A program made the position numbers and the translations under genes. The notes under the pieces were generated by a model. The model was not told where the DNA came from. It did no database searches and worked only from the letters and a program-made list of their open reading frames with translations. Source: DASVEG01 sp035540495 (GTDB lineage Bacteria; Actinomycetota; Acidimicrobiia; Acidimicrobiales; CADCTF01). Taken from it: a DNA stretch of 64,000 bases. Below are positions 42,767 to 50,747 of the stretch, piece after piece. Location: positions 1 to 64,000 of the forward strand of contig DATLGL010000064.1 of NCBI GenBank assembly GCA_035540495.1, written 5' to 3'. Numbering within the stretch: position 1 is the stretch's first letter; the number at the start of each line of letters is the position of its first letter.

Positions 42767-42840
42767 GGTTCGGCACCTCCTTACCGACCCCAGTTGAGGC
42801 CCGGGCCCGGACTCGGCCGGACCCTACACCGGGGGTGGTG

Positions 42841-42846
42841 ACTATA
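42841..42846 (-). promoter_or_regulatory. -10 element of the arc promoter
   Basis: TATAGT on the minus strand, 5 of 6 matches to TATAAT. It would give a leader of about 65 nt before the strong ribosome-binding site of arc. The -35 region is weak. Confidence 0.4.
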
Positions 42847-42898
42847 CGGCGGAGGTTAGCGGCGAAAACTTGTATTTAGCCGTTCGCCACCGGGTAAA

Positions 42899-42928
42899 TT
42901 GACACCTGTCGACGGGCGTCTGTACGTT
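42899..42928 (+). promoter_or_regulatory. Promoter of the ferredoxin gene
   Basis: TTGACA (exact), an 18-nt spacer, then TACGTT. Transcription would start about 35 nt before GTG 42972. Confidence 0.5.
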
Positions 42929-42971
42929 CCCGCCGACACCCCCCGCCTGCAACTGAAGGGACGTTGGAACC

Positions 42972-43217
42972 GTGGGCATGAAGGTCTGGATCGACCAGGA
43001 TCTCTGCACCGGGGACGGCCTCTGCGAGGAGATCGCCCCCGCGGTGTTCACGCTGCTCGACGACGGGCTCGCGTACGTCAAGGAAGGCGACAAGATCTTC
43101 AACGAGCCCGGTGGCCCGGATGGTCTTGCCAACATCCCCGACGGCATGCTCGACGCCGTGATCGAGTCCGCCGAGGAGTGCCCCGGCGAGTGCATCTTCA
43201 TCGAGCCGGGCGACTGA
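42972..43217 (+). CDS. Ferredoxin (3Fe-4S/4Fe-4S single-cluster type)
   Basis: An 81-residue ferredoxin. Cluster ligands are visible in DQDLCTGDGLCEEIAP and AEECPGECIFIE. The second position of the C-x2-C-x2-C motif is Asp (C-T-G-D-G-L-C), as in 3Fe-4S ferredoxins that serve cytochromes P450, so a 3Fe-4S cluster is likely. GTG 42972 is preceded by GAAGGGA and a good promoter. A strong terminator follows. No redox partner gene lies next to it. Confidence 0.9.
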   Translation: MGMKVWIDQDLCTGDGLCEEIAPAVFTLLDDGLAYVKEGDKIFNEPGGPDGLANIPDGMLDAVIESAEECPGECIFIEPGD

Positions 43218-43242
43218 GCCTCGCCTGACAGCAGTTCTTCCT

Positions 43243-43272
43243 CGTGGCCCCGGTGCGTGCACCGGGGCCACG
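43243..43272. terminator. Bidirectional intrinsic terminator hairpin
   Basis: A perfect 14-bp GC-rich stem CGTGGCCCCGGTGC/GCACCGGGGCCACG with a GT loop, lying between the convergent ferredoxin and CDF genes. Confidence 0.7.
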
Positions 43273-43285
43273 TCGCGTCCGAGGT

Positions 43286-43957
43286 TCAGGCGCAGCAGGT
43301 GTCTTCGAGCGACTCGGCGGTCCAGGTGCGGCGCGCCTCGAGCGCCGCGAGGGCGGAGATCGCCAACGCAGCGACGGGGTCGGCCCACCACCATCCGGCG
43401 ACTGCGTTCAGCCCGAGCCCGACGAGGAGCACCGCCGACATCAACGCGCACAGCGACGTCTGCGCAGCCTCCGACTCCTGGGCTCGCGACCCGAGCGCCG
43501 GCGCGAGCTTTCGCTTCGCCCGAGCGAGCACGGGCATCACCAGCAGCGACAGGGCCGCCAGCGCGATACCGACCACCGTCGCCTCCGGCCGTGAGCGCTC
43601 GACGAGGTCGCGACCCGCCTCGAACGCCACGTAGACGGCGAGAGCCAGGAACGAGATGGCGATCGCCTTCTGGGCCTTGCGATCGGACACCTGCGAGCAC
43701 CCGTCGCGCCGCTCCTGGGCGAGCCGCCACGCGAGGATCACCGACGCTGACACCTCGACCACGGAGTCGAGGCCGAAGGCGAACAGGCCGACCGAACCGG
43801 CGATCACCGCTGCGGTGAGCGCCCCGATGGCCTCGGCGACGTTCCAGCCGATCGTCAGCCGGTTGAGCAGCATCGCCCGCCGGACCGCGGCATCCCGTCC
43901 GCTGCCGGCGACGTCGTGCTGGTGATCGTGGTCCTCGTGGACGTCGACCCTGCTCAC
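43286..43957 (-). CDS. CDF-family heavy-metal cation transporter
   Basis: A 223-residue cation diffusion facilitator with a His-rich N-tail (HEDHDHQHD), about five or six transmembrane helices, and the metal site FGLDSVVEVSAS of the family. The C-terminal cytosolic domain of typical CDFs is absent; the protein ends DTCCA. It exports divalent cations against protons. GTG overlaps the stop of the CmtR-like repressor by 4 nt, which indicates Cd, Pb or Zn as substrate (inference). Confidence 0.85.
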   Translation of the reverse strand: MSRVDVHEDHDHQHDVAGSGRDAAVRRAMLLNRLTIGWNVAEAIGALTAAVIAGSVGLFAFGLDSVVEVSASVILAWRLAQERRDGCSQVSDRKAQKAIAISFLALAVYVAFEAGRDLVERSRPEATVVGIALAALSLLVMPVLARAKRKLAPALGSRAQESEAAQTSLCALMSAVLLVGLGLNAVAGWWWADPVAALAISALAALEARRTWTAESLEDTCCA

Positions 43958-44280
43958 GACGCCCGCGCCTCTTCCTCGCAGAACGGCGCGGTGATCGAGA
44001 GCGCGAGGCCGGCGAGGTCGTCGAGCGCGTGCGCGATGCGAGGGTCGGCCAACTCGTAGCGCTGCCGGCGTCCCTCCTGGGTCGCCACCACGAGGCCGCA
44101 GCCCCGGAGGCAGGCGAGGTGATTCGACACGTTGGCCTTCGTCAGCCCCAGGTGGGACGCGAGGTCGGTCGGGTAGTGCGGGCCGTCGAGCAGGCAGAGG
44201 AGGATCTGGCAGCGGGTCGGGTCGGACAGCGCCTTGCCGATGCGGTCGAGGCCACGAGTGTCCGGACGAGCGAGGGCCAT
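43954..44280 (-). CDS. ArsR/SmtB-family metal repressor (CmtR-like)
   Basis: A 108-residue winged-helix repressor. The sensing cysteines match the layout of mycobacterial CmtR: C57 and C61 in LACLRGCGLVV and C101 near the C-terminus, with C24 also in place. CmtR binds Cd(II)/Pb(II) and releases DNA. The recognition helix is LTKANVSNHLACLR. ATG 44280 has TACCTT 6 nt upstream, so the mRNA is probably leaderless. It is cotranscribed with the CDF transporter. Confidence 0.85.
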   Translation of the reverse strand: MALARPDTRGLDRIGKALSDPTRCQILLCLLDGPHYPTDLASHLGLTKANVSNHLACLRGCGLVVATQEGRRQRYELADPRIAHALDDLAGLALSITAPFCEEEARAS

Positions 44281-44285
44281 GGACT

Positions 44286-44316
44286 CAAGGTACAGCGACT
44301 GCTGTACTACAGCAAC
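44286..44316 (-). promoter_or_regulatory. Promoter and operator of the cmtR-like/CDF operon
   Basis: On the minus strand TTGCTG, a 17-nt spacer, TACCTT, 6 nt, ATG. The perfect 15-bp palindrome TGCTGTAGTACAGCA (44300-44314) overlaps the -35, as expected for an autorepressor site. Confidence 0.65.
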
Positions 44317-44334
44317 AACTGAACCGTCGAGCGG

Positions 44335-45507
44335 CTACGCGAGGCAGTCCTGCGTAGTCGCCCGTGCGTCGGGGTTCGCGTTGTACGCCTGGATGGTCTT
44401 GTCGAGCTCGGCGCCGGTGAGCGCGTACGCCGTGCTCGCCCGGTCGGGAGCGATGGCGAAGGCGACGCCGACCACCCGCCCCTCCTGATCGACCAGCGCA
44501 CCTCCGGAGTCGCCCGGCTGGAGGGACGCGGCGAGGATGTACACCTGCCGGATCGTCGAGGCGCCGTAGATGTCCTCCCCGCTCGCGGTCACCTCCTCGG
44601 AGATCCGCGCCGGCGCGGCCCGCACCTCCGCCTGTCCGCCCGGGTGGCCGAAGACGGCGCCTTCCATGCCGACCTCGGCGTTGGCCCGGCCGAGCGACGG
44701 CAGCCCGAGGTTCTCCACCCGCAGCACCGAAAGGTCCTTCGCCGGATCGAAGACGACGACCTGGGCCTGGAGGCGCTTCCCGTCGGGGCGGACGACCTCC
44801 ACCCGCTCCTCCCCCGCCACGACGTGCGCGTTGGTGACGATGACGTTCTCGCTCACGACGAAGCCGCTGCCCTCCTGGATGCGACGGCACGCTTCGCCTT
44901 GCACCTTCACCGTCGATGCGATCACCTTGGCGACCACCTCGGGCGACAGCGTCAGCGTCACCGGCGGCAGGCCTGAGTCCGGGGCCGGACGCAGCGCGTC
45001 GAACACCCGCGGGAAGGTTCGCTCGTCGACGAGGCGCCGAACGGCCTTCGTCGTGTCGGGCGGCTCGGGCAGCGCGTTGCTCACGCCTCGGGCGATGAGC
45101 GACGTGCGCGCCTGGCGCGAGGGCCAGCCCTGGACGTCGGCGATCGTCGGCAGCAGCAACCACAACGCGACGAGCACGCTGATGGCTCCGGCCGCCGCAC
45201 CGACCCCCCGATCGGCGACGCGGGCGCCTCCGACGGGAAGGCCCGTCCGCAGGCGATGGCCGACGATCAGCCCCAGTGCCTGACCGACGAAGATCGACAC
45301 GACGAGGACGGTGATCACGACCAGGAGGCGCGCGGAGACGGTCGGTAGTTCGAACGCCTCCAGCACCGACGGAAGGATCCGCAGGCCCACGTAGAAGCCG
45401 AGCGCGAGGCCGAGCCACGACGTGACCCTCGCGAGGAAGCCGGCGCGCCAGCCGCCGAGCGCGGCCATCACCACGCCGACCAGCAGGACGATGTCGAGCA
45501 GGTTCAT
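44335..45507 (-). CDS. marP: Membrane-anchored serine protease MarP-like
   Basis: A 390-residue protein: four N-terminal transmembrane helices in a CvpA-like domain (1-125), then a chymotrypsin-like protease with H228 (TNAHVV), D258 (DLSVL) and S334 (QPGDSGGAL). Two cysteines, one at the start of the protease domain (GEACRR) and one near the end (QDCLA), fit the MarP disulfide pair. In Mycobacterium MarP protects against acid stress by processing a peptidoglycan hydrolase. It follows trmI with 21 bp between. Confidence 0.9.
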   Translation of the reverse strand: MNLLDIVLLVGVVMAALGGWRAGFLARVTSWLGLALGFYVGLRILPSVLEAFELPTVSARLLVVITVLVVSIFVGQALGLIVGHRLRTGLPVGGARVADRGVGAAAGAISVLVALWLLLPTIADVQGWPSRQARTSLIARGVSNALPEPPDTTKAVRRLVDERTFPRVFDALRPAPDSGLPPVTLTLSPEVVAKVIASTVKVQGEACRRIQEGSGFVVSENVIVTNAHVVAGEERVEVVRPDGKRLQAQVVVFDPAKDLSVLRVENLGLPSLGRANAEVGMEGAVFGHPGGQAEVRAAPARISEEVTASGEDIYGASTIRQVYILAASLQPGDSGGALVDQEGRVVGVAFAIAPDRASTAYALTGAELDKTIQAYNANPDARATTQDCLA

Positions 45508-45528
45508 GGGAACGGCTACACCGTCACG

Positions 45529-46302
45529 TCACGGGCCCATGAGGCGAGCCGCCGTCAGGAAGCCCGTGTGGGCCACCATCCGGTGATCCGGCCGCACCGC
45601 GGTTCCCTCGACGTGCCACCCGCGATTGAGGACCTCGAGCGTCTCGGCCAAGCCGAATCGGCTGTCGGCGAGGGCGTCGCGGAGCTGGCTGACCTGCACG
45701 ATCGAGGGAAGGTACGCGACGAGGATGCCGCCGGGGTGGAGGGCCTGCTCCGCGTGCTTGACGACCCGCCACGGTTCGGGCAGGTCGAGCACGATCCGGT
45801 CGAGGTCCGTCTCGTCGATCCCCTCGTAGCAGTCGCGGATGTGCACGTCGTAGCGCTCGGAGGCGTCCGCACCGAGGAACGACTCCACGTTCTTCTGGGC
45901 GCGCGATGCGAAGTCTTCGCGCAGCTCGTAACCGGTGACGACGGCGCCTGCCCGCAGCAACGTCATCGACAACGCCCCCGATCCGACGCCCGACTCGAGG
46001 ATCCGCGCGCCGGGGAAGACGTCGGCAAGCATCAGGATCGGCCCGAGATCCTTCGGATAGATGACCTGCGCGCCTCGCGGCATCTTGAGGACGAAGTCCG
46101 AGAGCGTCGGGCGGACCACGAGGTACCGCGCGTTGCCGGTCGAGCGGACGGTGACGCCCTCGGGCTGGCCGATCACGCCGTCGTGGTGGACGAAGCCGGC
46201 GTGGGTGTGGAACTCCCCGCCCTCGGCGAGGGTCACGAGGTAGCGCCGCATCTTGGAGTCGATGAAGAGCGCCTTGTCGCCTGCGCCGAACACGCGGGTC
46301 AC
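45529..46302 (-). CDS. trmI: tRNA (adenine-58-N1)-methyltransferase TrmI
   Basis: A 257-residue class I methyltransferase with an N-terminal beta domain. The SAM site is ARILESGVGSGALSMTLLRA, with the TrmI-specific DIVLDLPEPW-type motif visible as DRIVLDLPEPW. TrmI forms m1A58 in the tRNA T-loop. GTG 46302 overlaps the stop of the TtuA-like gene (GTGA). The longer in-frame reading is a shadow. The gene order TtuB-TtuA-TrmI points to a T-loop modification operon. Confidence 0.9.
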   Translation of the reverse strand: MTRVFGAGDKALFIDSKMRRYLVTLAEGGEFHTHAGFVHHDGVIGQPEGVTVRSTGNARYLVVRPTLSDFVLKMPRGAQVIYPKDLGPILMLADVFPGARILESGVGSGALSMTLLRAGAVVTGYELREDFASRAQKNVESFLGADASERYDVHIRDCYEGIDETDLDRIVLDLPEPWRVVKHAEQALHPGGILVAYLPSIVQVSQLRDALADSRFGLAETLEVLNRGWHVEGTAVRPDHRMVAHTGFLTAARLMGP

Positions 46303-47213
46303 GACGCGGTCACCCGCGTTCGGAGCTTGCAGAAGGCGCAGACCTCGCCGGTCGTCGGCGAGCCGCACTGGCTGCACGCGTGCAGTTCGTCCTTCGCCGC
46401 TGCGGTGTCGCCGGCGAAGAGGTGCGAGGCCTTCTCGATGAAGCCGAGGTAGAAGGCGGCCTTCGATCCCGGTGACTGGGCCTCGATGTCGTTGAGCGCT
46501 TCCTTGTAGCCGAGGTGCTTGTTGCCCACCGCGTTCGGACACTCCTCGACGATGTATTCGATGCCCCGGAGCACGCAGTAGGCGGCCATCTCGCGCTCGC
46601 CGAGGCGGACGAGGGGCTTCACCTTCCGCGCGAACCCTTCCGACGCGGGCAGCACCGGAAGCTGGCGGCCGAGGTAGTCGGTGTCCCATCGCAGGACGTT
46701 GCCGAACAGCACGGCGGCTTCGTCGTCGAGGTTGTGGCCGGTGGCGACCACGTCGTAGCCGTTGTCGCGAGCGACGGAGTTGAACAGGTGGCGCTTCGAC
46801 AGGCCGCACGCGCTGCAGGGCACGCGGCGGGTGACGGCCGCCGCCGTCGGGATGTCGAAGCCGAAGTCGTCAGGGAGGTCGACCTCGATCAGGTGCGCGC
46901 CGCGACGCTCGGCGAAGGCGCGGGTCAGATCCCCCGACTCCGTCGAGTACTCGCCGATGCCGAGCCCGAGGTACAGCCCGTCGGCCTGGTACCCCAGGTC
47001 GAGGAGCAGGTCCCAGAGCGCGAGCGAGTCCTTGCCGCCGGAGACCGCAACGAGCACCCGCTCGTCGCGCCCGATCATCTTGAAGTGGTCGATCGTGCGC
47101 TCGACCTGCTGACGGCAGTGGTGGAGGAAGCACTCCTGGCAGAACGACGCGTTGTGCCGCGGCAGGTCGATGACGACCTGGGGACCGCGGCAGCGGCGGC
47201 ACGTGCGCGCCAT
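46299..47213 (-). CDS. ttuA: TtuA-like tRNA 2-thiolation enzyme
   Basis: A 304-residue PP-loop ATPase of the TtuA/TtcA family. An N-terminal zinc finger (C5, C8, C25, C28), the PP-loop AVSGGKDSLAL (SGGKDS 58-63), the [4Fe-4S] cysteines C133/C136 (PCSACGLS) with a later Cys in VEECPN, and a C-terminal zinc finger (CSQCG ... CAFC) match TtuA. In Thermus TtuA makes 2-thio-T54 with the sulfur carrier TtuB. ATG 47213 follows directly after the TAG of the TtuB-like gene. Confidence 0.85.
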   Translation of the reverse strand: MARTCRRCRGPQVVIDLPRHNASFCQECFLHHCRQQVERTIDHFKMIGRDERVLVAVSGGKDSLALWDLLLDLGYQADGLYLGLGIGEYSTESGDLTRAFAERRGAHLIEVDLPDDFGFDIPTAAAVTRRVPCSACGLSKRHLFNSVARDNGYDVVATGHNLDDEAAVLFGNVLRWDTDYLGRQLPVLPASEGFARKVKPLVRLGEREMAAYCVLRGIEYIVEECPNAVGNKHLGYKEALNDIEAQSPGSKAAFYLGFIEKASHLFAGDTAAAKDELHACSQCGSPTTGEVCAFCKLRTRVTAS

Positions 47214-47414
47214 CTACTGCGCACCACCCGAGATCACGGGGCGGACCTCGACCTCGTCGCTGTCGGCGAGCACGGCGTCACCCGTCACGAGCGTGTCGCC
47301 TCGGATGACGAGGACCGACTCGCGGTTCACGCCGAGCTCGTCGAGCAACGCGTTCACCTTCATCGGTCCTGTGACCTCGACCTCACGCCGAGGGTTGCGC
47401 AGGCGCACCTTCAC
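47214..47414 (-). CDS. MoaD/ThiS/TtuB-like sulfur-carrier protein with GGAQ end
   Basis: A 66-residue beta-grasp protein (VKVNALLDELGVNRESVLVI ... EVEVRPVISGGAQ) immediately upstream of the TtuA-like enzyme, so it is probably the sulfur donor. The family normally ends in GG; here two residues (AQ) follow the diglycine, so processing would be required before thiocarboxylation. It starts with GTG. Close spacing couples it to the downstream enzyme. Confidence 0.75.
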   Translation of the reverse strand: MKVRLRNPRREVEVTGPMKVNALLDELGVNRESVLVIRGDTLVTGDAVLADSDEVEVRPVISGGAQ

Positions 47415-47448
47415 CCGCCCATTCTCGCAGGCCGCGACGGCCGGCTCG

Positions 47449-47658
47449 TCAGCCGTGGGTCTCGTCGAGATGGGTGATGATGAAGCTCTCGCCCTGCTTC
47501 AGCTCCCCGGTGAACACCGTCTCGGGGACGCTGCCCGAGATCCGCTTCATCACCTTGCGCGCGGCCATGACCGCGAAGATCGTCATCCACGTGCGGTTGC
47601 CGCCGAAGGCGCCCTTCTGGACCGCCGTCCGCCAGATGAAGATGCCGATCTTGCCCAC
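47449..47658 (-). CDS. Small conserved hypothetical protein
   Basis: A 69-residue protein with a hydrophobic middle (WMTIFAVMAARKVMKRI) and a C-terminal segment VFTGELKQGESFIITHLDET that looks like a short beta-structure. I do not recognise a family. GTG 47658 begins 1 nt after the stop of the neighbouring membrane protein, so they are cotranscribed. Confidence 0.55.
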   Translation of the reverse strand: MGKIGIFIWRTAVQKGAFGGNRTWMTIFAVMAARKVMKRISGSVPETVFTGELKQGESFIITHLDETHG

Positions 47659-47659
47659 G

Positions 47660-47884
47660 TCAGACGCGACGGATCTCGACGACCGTCGACTTCAGCCGGC
47701 CCTTGCGGCGGCCGAGCATGTAGGCCGCGCCGATGACGACGACGGCGGCCACCGCGACGATGGTCAAGGCGGCAGGCTTCGCCGCCTGCGCGCTGCTGTC
47801 GACCTCGCCGCGGATCTCGCGGAGCTTGGCCTCGATGTCGTTGCGGGACACGCGATCGCGGTCGGCAGGGGTGTCGGCGGCCAT
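47660..47884 (-). CDS. Small membrane protein (DUF3618-like)
   Basis: A 74-residue protein. A charged N-terminus (DRVSRNDIEAKLREIRGEVD) precedes a single transmembrane helix (AALTIVAVAAVVVIGAAYML) and a basic tail (GRRKGRLKSTVVEIRRV). The arginine-rich N-terminus and single helix resemble DUF3618 proteins. ATG 47884 is 2 nt after the holin-like gene stop. Confidence 0.6.
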   Translation of the reverse strand: MAADTPADRDRVSRNDIEAKLREIRGEVDSSAQAAKPAALTIVAVAAVVVIGAAYMLGRRKGRLKSTVVEIRRV

Positions 47885-47886
47885 CG

Positions 47887-48225
47887 TCAGCTCCTCCTGG
47901 TCCGGCGCTTGGCGGCCCCGATCGCACGAGCTGCGAGGGCAGCCACGACGACGCACACGATGAGCGTCAGGAAGTACGGCGCGAACGACCAGTCTCCGTC
48001 GAAGGTGGTGTCGAGCTCCGTCTGCAGCGCCCGAAGCACGGCGAGGACGAGGAGAACGACACCGATCGCCACCAGCACCGACCCGGCAACGCCGAAGGCG
48101 ATGAACCGTCCGAGGTTCTTGAGCGGCTCGACGGTCTCCTGCTTGGCGTAGGCGACGACGAGATCCTTCAGCTCCGTCGCCAGCGTGGGCAGGCTCTTCG
48201 ACGCGTTGCGCTCCGGCAATGGCAC
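47887..48225 (-). CDS. Phage-holin-superfamily-III-like membrane protein
   Basis: A 112-residue protein with a cytosolic helix (LATELKDLVVAYAKQETVEP) and two transmembrane helices (FGVAGSVLVAIGVVLLVLAV and APYFLTLIVCVVVAALAARA). This arrangement is the DUF1469/phage-holin-family type common in bacterial chromosomes and usually of unknown role. GTG 48225 is the longest start; TTG 48219 has AGGAG 5 nt upstream and is equally plausible. Confidence 0.65.
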   Translation of the reverse strand: MPLPERNASKSLPTLATELKDLVVAYAKQETVEPLKNLGRFIAFGVAGSVLVAIGVVLLVLAVLRALQTELDTTFDGDWSFAPYFLTLIVCVVVAALAARAIGAAKRRTRRS

Positions 48226-48264
48226 TCCTGGTCATGTCGCCGGGGCCCCGGCGTCTGCGCCCTT

Positions 48265-48894
48265 CTATAGCCCGCGCATGCGCTGCGCAAGCACCGAGAG
48301 CTCCTCGTCGACGAGCTGCTGGAGCCGATCGAGGCGCTGAACCGGGTCGTCGATGCGCAGGAGCGACTGGTGATCGAGCGTCGCGACAGGAGCGATCGCC
48401 ACGAGCTGCCAGGCGCGAGTGGGCGACACCTCGTCGAGCTCGACGGTCGCCGGAACAGCGGCCTCGCCCAGCTCCGCCTTCATCGCGAGCGCCCGCCGCA
48501 CGACCGCTTCCACCTCGCGGAGACGGCCCGACGCCGAATCCGACCACTCGCCGTCGGGCCGGTCGATCACGTTGCCGACCGGGTAGGGAGCGTCGGGCAG
48601 CCACTCGGCGACGTCGATCCGCCGTGTGCCGACGGCGATCACGCCCCATCGACCGTCGTCCGTCGGAACCGCGTTGACGATGCGGGCGACCGTGCCGGTC
48701 CGGGACCGGACGTCGCCGCCGCCGACCTCGCTCCCCCGCTCGATCAGCACGACGCCGAACTCCCGCGACTCATCGGCGAGCACGTCCTGCATCAGGCGGC
48801 GGTACCTGTCTTCGAACACGTGGAGCGACAGCGGGGCGCCGGGCACGAGCACCGACTGCAGGGGGAACATCGGCATCCGGCGTTCCTCGCTCAT
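48265..48894 (-). CDS. LON substrate-binding domain protein
   Basis: A 209-residue protein consisting of the Lon N-terminal domain (MFPLQSVLVPGAPLSLHVFE ... YRRLMQDVL) without ATPase or protease domains. Stand-alone LON proteins are common in actinobacteria and probably recognise substrates; their partners are unknown. ATG 48894 overlaps the dacB stop (ATGA). The longer frame reads through dacB as a shadow. Confidence 0.8.
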   Translation of the reverse strand: MSEERRMPMFPLQSVLVPGAPLSLHVFEDRYRRLMQDVLADESREFGVVLIERGSEVGGGDVRSRTGTVARIVNAVPTDDGRWGVIAVGTRRIDVAEWLPDAPYPVGNVIDRPDGEWSDSASGRLREVEAVVRRALAMKAELGEAAVPATVELDEVSPTRAWQLVAIAPVATLDHQSLLRIDDPVQRLDRLQQLVDEELSVLAQRMRGL

Positions 48895-50300
48895 CGCGCC
48901 ACCGGCTCCGGCAGCAGCTCCGTGATCGGCGGCACCTGGGGATACTGGCTGAGGACGGAGCCGACCCGCTCCTGGAGCTGGCGGCCGCTCTGCAGCCGGT
49001 CGGGCAGCTCGTTGGCGAGGAGCGCGAACTCCAGGGTTCCTGCTCCCGCCGACTCGACGAAGCCGGCGAGCCCGGCCACGAAGTTGAGAGAGCCTGTCTT
49101 GGCCCGGAGCTTCCCCTCCGCCGGGGTCCCCTTGAAGCGGTCGGACAACGTCCCGGTCTGGCCGGCGATCGGGAACCCCGCGGCGACGGCGCCACCGCTG
49201 CCCGCGAGGTCGAGGGCGTCCATCAGGATCGTGCAGCTCAGGCGGTCCGACACGTCGAGGCCACTCCCGTCGACGCCCTGGTAGGCCGCAACCGGAAGCC
49301 CCGCGTCCTGCAGGGTCGATCGGATCACGCCGAGGCCCGCCTCCCACGTTCCCGCGCCGCCGAAGCGCACACCCATCTCCTTCACCAGGAGCTCGGCGGT
49401 CATGTTGTCGGACTCCCGCAGCAGCTGTCCGACGACCTCGGGCAGCGGTGGCGACGCGACGCTGGCGACGGTGGACGCCCCCGCGGGTGCCCGTCCGGAC
49501 GACGGCTCGCCGACCACGACGCCCCGTCCGCGGAGGAGGTCGGAGAGGACCGACGCCGCGTGCGCAGCGGGATCCGCTGCGTGCCGCCGAGGCTGGGGTC
49601 GGAACGAGACGAACCCGTCGTTCACGCTCAGCGCCGACACGGGGCCGACGTCGTTGTCGGTGAGGTACACAGGCTTCCAGCTCGCCACGTAGCGAACCGT
49701 GTCGTACCGCGTCTCGTCGCCGACGATCCCGCCCCGGATCTCCTTCACCCCGGCCGCGACGATGGAGTCGGCCAGTGAGTCGAGCGACGTGAACACCGCG
49801 GGCTGGTTGCGCAGGGTCGCCGCGTACGCGGCCGTGCTCAAGAGCGGGTCGCCCGAGCCGACCAGCCATGCCTGACCCTCGATGACGCCCGACGGCGGCA
49901 CCCCACCGGGCGCGACGAGAGGCGTCACGTACCGGAAGTCGTCGCCGAGCCGGCGCAACGCGGCCATGCCGGTCAGCACCTTCATCGTCGACGCCGGCAC
50001 CAGCGACGCGTCGGGGTTCCGCGCGTAGACCAGGTCGTCGCCCGCCTCGACGGTCAGGCACGTCGTGGAACCCTTCGTGGCCGGCGAGTCGAGCGCGGCG
50101 TCGAGAGCGGCCGTCAGCTTGGTCTGACCGACGGTCGCCGCCAGCACCTCCGGGAGCCGGCGGGGCGACAGCACGGCGGTGGTCGGCGCCGGACGAGCGG
50201 ACTCTCGGTCGTCGTCGCCGCCGGGAATCGAGGCGAGAGCGAGCGAACCGGACGTCACCGCCGTCGCCGCGAGGGCGAGCGGCACCAGCAGCGCGCGCAC
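48891..50300 (-). CDS. dacB: D-alanyl-D-alanine carboxypeptidase/endopeptidase (PBP4, S13 family)
   Basis: A 469-residue secreted or membrane-anchored PBP4. After the N-terminal signal sequence (LLVPLALAATAVTSGSLALA), the three active-site motifs are S104-T-M-K107, SDN (RESDNMTA) and KTG (RAKTGSLN). It trims D-Ala from peptidoglycan stems or cleaves crosslinks. GTG 50300 has TAGCCT 6 nt upstream (leaderless). It heads a run of same-strand genes that continues with small gaps towards marP. Confidence 0.9.
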   Translation of the reverse strand: MRALLVPLALAATAVTSGSLALASIPGGDDDRESARPAPTTAVLSPRRLPEVLAATVGQTKLTAALDAALDSPATKGSTTCLTVEAGDDLVYARNPDASLVPASTMKVLTGMAALRRLGDDFRYVTPLVAPGGVPPSGVIEGQAWLVGSGDPLLSTAAYAATLRNQPAVFTSLDSLADSIVAAGVKEIRGGIVGDETRYDTVRYVASWKPVYLTDNDVGPVSALSVNDGFVSFRPQPRRHAADPAAHAASVLSDLLRGRGVVVGEPSSGRAPAGASTVASVASPPLPEVVGQLLRESDNMTAELLVKEMGVRFGGAGTWEAGLGVIRSTLQDAGLPVAAYQGVDGSGLDVSDRLSCTILMDALDLAGSGGAVAAGFPIAGQTGTLSDRFKGTPAEGKLRAKTGSLNFVAGLAGFVESAGAGTLEFALLANELPDRLQSGRQLQERVGSVLSQYPQVPPITELLPEPVAR

Positions 50301-50322
50301 CCGTTCAGGCTATGGGTGGCTC

Positions 50323-50733
50323 TCAGTCGCGCGGTGTCAGCATGTACGTGGAGCTGGCCTTGGCGACGAGGCGGCCGTCGTCGTCGGTCACGTCGCACTC
50401 GACGAACGCCGCCCGGTTCCCGCCCGAGATCACGTAGGCCGTCGCGGTCAGCGTGCTCCCGATGCGGGCCGGCTTGAGGAAGCTGACCTTCATCTCGGCG
50501 TTCGCGGAGAAGACCTTGCGGTCCTTCGCGAAGGTCACCGACGCCGCGCCCATCGCGGAGTCGGCGAACGCCGCGACGAACCCGCCCTGCACGATGCCGA
50601 CGGGGTTCGAGAACTGCTCGGCGGCCACCATCTGCCACACGCTGCGGCCGGGCTCGCTCTTGTCGAGGCAGACCATCCCCAGGGTGAGGTCGCAGTTGGG
50701 AGGAACCTGGACGCGGCGATCGGAGGGCGGCAC
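50323..50733 (-). CDS. PaaI-family hotdog thioesterase
   Basis: A 136-residue hotdog protein. The core helix-strand motif is VGIVQGGFVAAFADSAMGAA, with the usual catalytic Asp within it and KVSFLKPARIGSTLTATAYV as the central sheet. It hydrolyses acyl- or aryl-CoA thioesters. GTG 50733 has TAGCTT 7 nt upstream and no ribosome-binding site. It lies between the TetR regulator and dacB. Confidence 0.85.
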   Translation of the reverse strand: MPPSDRRVQVPPNCDLTLGMVCLDKSEPGRSVWQMVAAEQFSNPVGIVQGGFVAAFADSAMGAASVTFAKDRKVFSANAEMKVSFLKPARIGSTLTATAYVISGGNRAAFVECDVTDDDGRLVAKASSTYMLTPRD

Positions 50734-50747
50734 ACCCCGGAAGCTAC

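Noticed and set aside
42842..43201. Minus-strand frame overlapping ferredoxin
   Set aside because: Antisense to a clear ferredoxin; covers the divergent promoter region.
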